A stretch of 64,000 nucleotides of DNA from Devosia sp. XK-2 (GTDB lineage Bacteria; Pseudomonadota; Alphaproteobacteria; Rhizobiales; Devosiaceae). Location of the stretch: the NCBI RefSeq assembly GCF_037113415.1, contig NZ_CP146608.1:2376501-2440500 (forward strand), read 5' to 3'. The notes beneath the pieces are model-generated. The model ran no database searches. It saw nothing but the letters and a program-made list of their open reading frames with translations, and was not told the origin of the DNA. The stretch's first letter is position 1. Each line of letters starts with the position of its first letter. Below are positions 62,675 to 64,000 of this stretch, piece after piece. The translations under genes and the position numbers were made by a program.

Positions 62675-63652
62675 TCAGGCTGCGCGATCGCCATCGCCGG
62701 CCAGTTCATTGGCAGCGCTCACCACCACGTCCGGCCGCCGCGCCACCACCAATATGCCGGTGATTGGTGCGCCACGGTCAAAGCGCAGCACCGCCGTTTC
62801 GTATCGCAGCACCTCGAGTCCCGCCGCCACCAGCGCCTCGCGTGTCGCGGCAATGCCATGGGCATAACGCAGGCTGGGCCTGAGGAACAAAGCTTCGTCC
62901 CCGTCATGCGCTTCCAGCGAAAAGGCCACCAGCCCGCCCGGCTTAAGGGCGGGCATCAGGGCCGCAAGCACCGGCTGCAACGCCCCGCAATAAATCAGCA
63001 CATCGGCCGCCGTCACCAGGTCCACATCGGCCCGGCGCGCATTGAGCGTGGCCACCAGCTCGGCCTTTTGCAGCCTGTCATAAATGCCCTTGCGCGCTGT
63101 CTCTGCGATCATGGCCGCCGAAATATCCACGCCTTCGAGATGCGCCACCTTGGCGCGCACCCGCTCGCCCATCAGCCCGGTGCCGCAGCCCAGGTCCAAC
63201 GCGTGCTCGAACCCCTCAAGACCCAGCCGCTCCATCTCCTCGCTGACCAGGTCCATCAGCAGATCCGGCACCCGATAGCCCAGCTTACCCACCAGCGAGT
63301 CTTCAAATTGCGGCGCATATTGATCGAACAGCGCCTCGACATAGCCAATGGCCGTGCCCTCGCCCGCCGGTCCCGCATCATGGGCAGCCAGCTTCAGCCG
63401 TGCGCCGAAAACACCGTCATCGTCCAGCGCTTCCAGCCGCCGCCAGGCCGCGATCGCGCCCGACACATTGCCGCTCTTTTCGTGAAAGCTACCCACCATG
63501 TCCCAACCGGCAGCCCAGTCCGGTACCAGTTCGAGCGCCTGATCCATCAATTCGGCCGCAGCCGCATGGTCACCCTGTTCGGCCAGCATGCGGGCATAGT
63601 CCGCGCGCCGGTCGGCGATCACATCGCCGGAAGAAAAGAACGCCTTGATCAA
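62675..63652 (-). CDS. TPR-containing class I SAM-dependent methyltransferase
   Basis: The 325-residue protein has a short TPR-like N-terminus (DYARMLAEQGDHAAAAELMD, then GNVSGAIAAWRRLEAL) and a methyltransferase domain with motif I in HALDLGCGTGLMGERV (near residue 150) and VTAADVLIYCG later. Closest in type are the bacterial trans-aconitate or ubiquinone-like methyltransferases; the substrate cannot be assigned. The start appears to be TTG at 63652, and the ribosome-binding site is weak, so a different start is possible. It is convergent with the EamA gene. Confidence 0.85.
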   Translation of the reverse strand: MIKAFFSSGDVIADRRADYARMLAEQGDHAAAAELMDQALELVPDWAAGWDMVGSFHEKSGNVSGAIAAWRRLEALDDDGVFGARLKLAAHDAGPAGEGTAIGYVEALFDQYAPQFEDSLVGKLGYRVPDLLMDLVSEEMERLGLEGFEHALDLGCGTGLMGERVRAKVAHLEGVDISAAMIAETARKGIYDRLQKAELVATLNARRADVDLVTAADVLIYCGALQPVLAALMPALKPGGLVAFSLEAHDGDEALFLRPSLRYAHGIAATREALVAAGLEVLRYETAVLRFDRGAPITGILVVARRPDVVVSAANELAGDGDRAA

Positions 63653-64000
63653 GACGAAAAACTTTCAAGAGAACCGGCCCCATTCAGCGCGGCGCGCGGG
63701 ATTTGCCGCAATCCGCGGCCAAAGGCAAGCAAATTGGATAGGGCCAAACCTGTGCGCTTTGCCGTCTGTGACCAAAAGTTCACTTTCCATCCGCCCGGAC
63801 TCGATTAAATATCGGCGAACCAGTGGCATTTGCCCCTCTCTGCCTTTCCATTGGTGACTGCGCGCCAGGCGCCAGCCCGTCCAGCACCGTCCAGGTGTTG
63901 GAGACAATTTAGGCCAAGACCTTGTTTTCCTGAAAGGATTTGCCATTCTTTCGGGCGTTTTGTCATGTCTACACGACATATTGATGCCTCCCTGTTTTCA
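63653..64000. other. 348-bp end region without a convincing gene
   Basis: A frame on the minus strand (63665-63979) ends just before the methyltransferase start, but its codons do not show the GC-rich third positions of the neighbours and no family is recognised. The stretch may hold the methyltransferase promoter. GAACCGGCCCC at 63671, resembling the opening motif of the repeats at 56503 and 57412, is also present. Confidence 0.5.

Noticed and set aside
63665..63979. 104-residue minus-strand frame at the end of the window
   Set aside because: Codon use does not match neighbouring genes, no family is recognised and the window ends soon after; kept only as a possibility.

Overview
This 64 kb window is a GC-rich chromosomal segment (about 62-65% G+C in sampled core genes) of an alphaproteobacterium, most likely Hyphomicrobiales and Devosia-like. 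The lineage call rests on inference from gene content: dnaG-rpoD with a nearby YqeY/carA pair, a HlyU-family protein, OhrR/Ohr, RIME-like intergenic repeats and xylX-type pentonate catabolism. No tRNA, rRNA, transposase, integrase or CRISPR array was seen.

Layout. 1-2433: pstB-phoU-phoB, the end of a phosphate-uptake and phosphate-signalling operon. 2506-5136 (minus): lower Weimberg pathway pair (2-keto-3-deoxy-pentonate dehydratase and alpha-ketoglutarate semialdehyde dehydrogenase). 5328-11641: envelope genes (SIMPL protein, TauE/SafE exporter, OmpA-like protein, small membrane protein, DUF533 protein) with a gene-free stretch at 6045-6478 that is packed with hairpins. 11654-15847: small regulators, a beta-propeller protein, queF, HlyU and DUF2442. 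15859-20038 (minus): dnaG then rpoD. 20097-24740: accessory genes (glycosidase, HdeD, MFS exporter, diguanylate cyclase). 24852-28145: yqeY, carA, quinone reductase, cupin. 28196-31764: zinc metallopeptidase and a divergent fructuronate-reductase/KDG-kinase pair. 32011-35039: a secreted RNA-scavenging pair (CpdB and RNase T2) behind two Pho-box-like sites. 35043-39469: OhrR/Ohr, an ABC exporter, GNAT, DUF1328. 39582-44945: CHASE2-EAL protein meeting a FecR protein head-on, then motA-motB. 45069-50983: housekeeping and stress genes, a PAS-only protein and a Gre-type factor. 51048-52890: a conspicuously AT-rich two-gene operon of unknown function. 53192-64000: carB, catB between two direct repeats, an SDR/TetR operon, threonine aldolase/MarR operon, an EamA transporter and a TPR methyltransferase.

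How parts connect. The window holds PhoB and what look like two PhoB sites in front of cpdB. RNase T2 makes 2',3'-cyclic nucleotides and CpdB hydrolyses them, so the module fits phosphate recovery from external RNA. Three regulators have recognisable inverted repeats in their promoter regions (OhrR, MarR, TetR). 

The best candidates for something undescribed are (1) the AT-rich two-gene operon between the Gre factor and carB, whose first protein carries an arrangement reminiscent of an H-Y-E ADP-ribosyltransferase, and (2) a family of intergenic two-hairpin elements whose stems vary in sequence but keep pairing, including a conserved tandem GA/GA internal loop, one copy lying between phoU and phoB.
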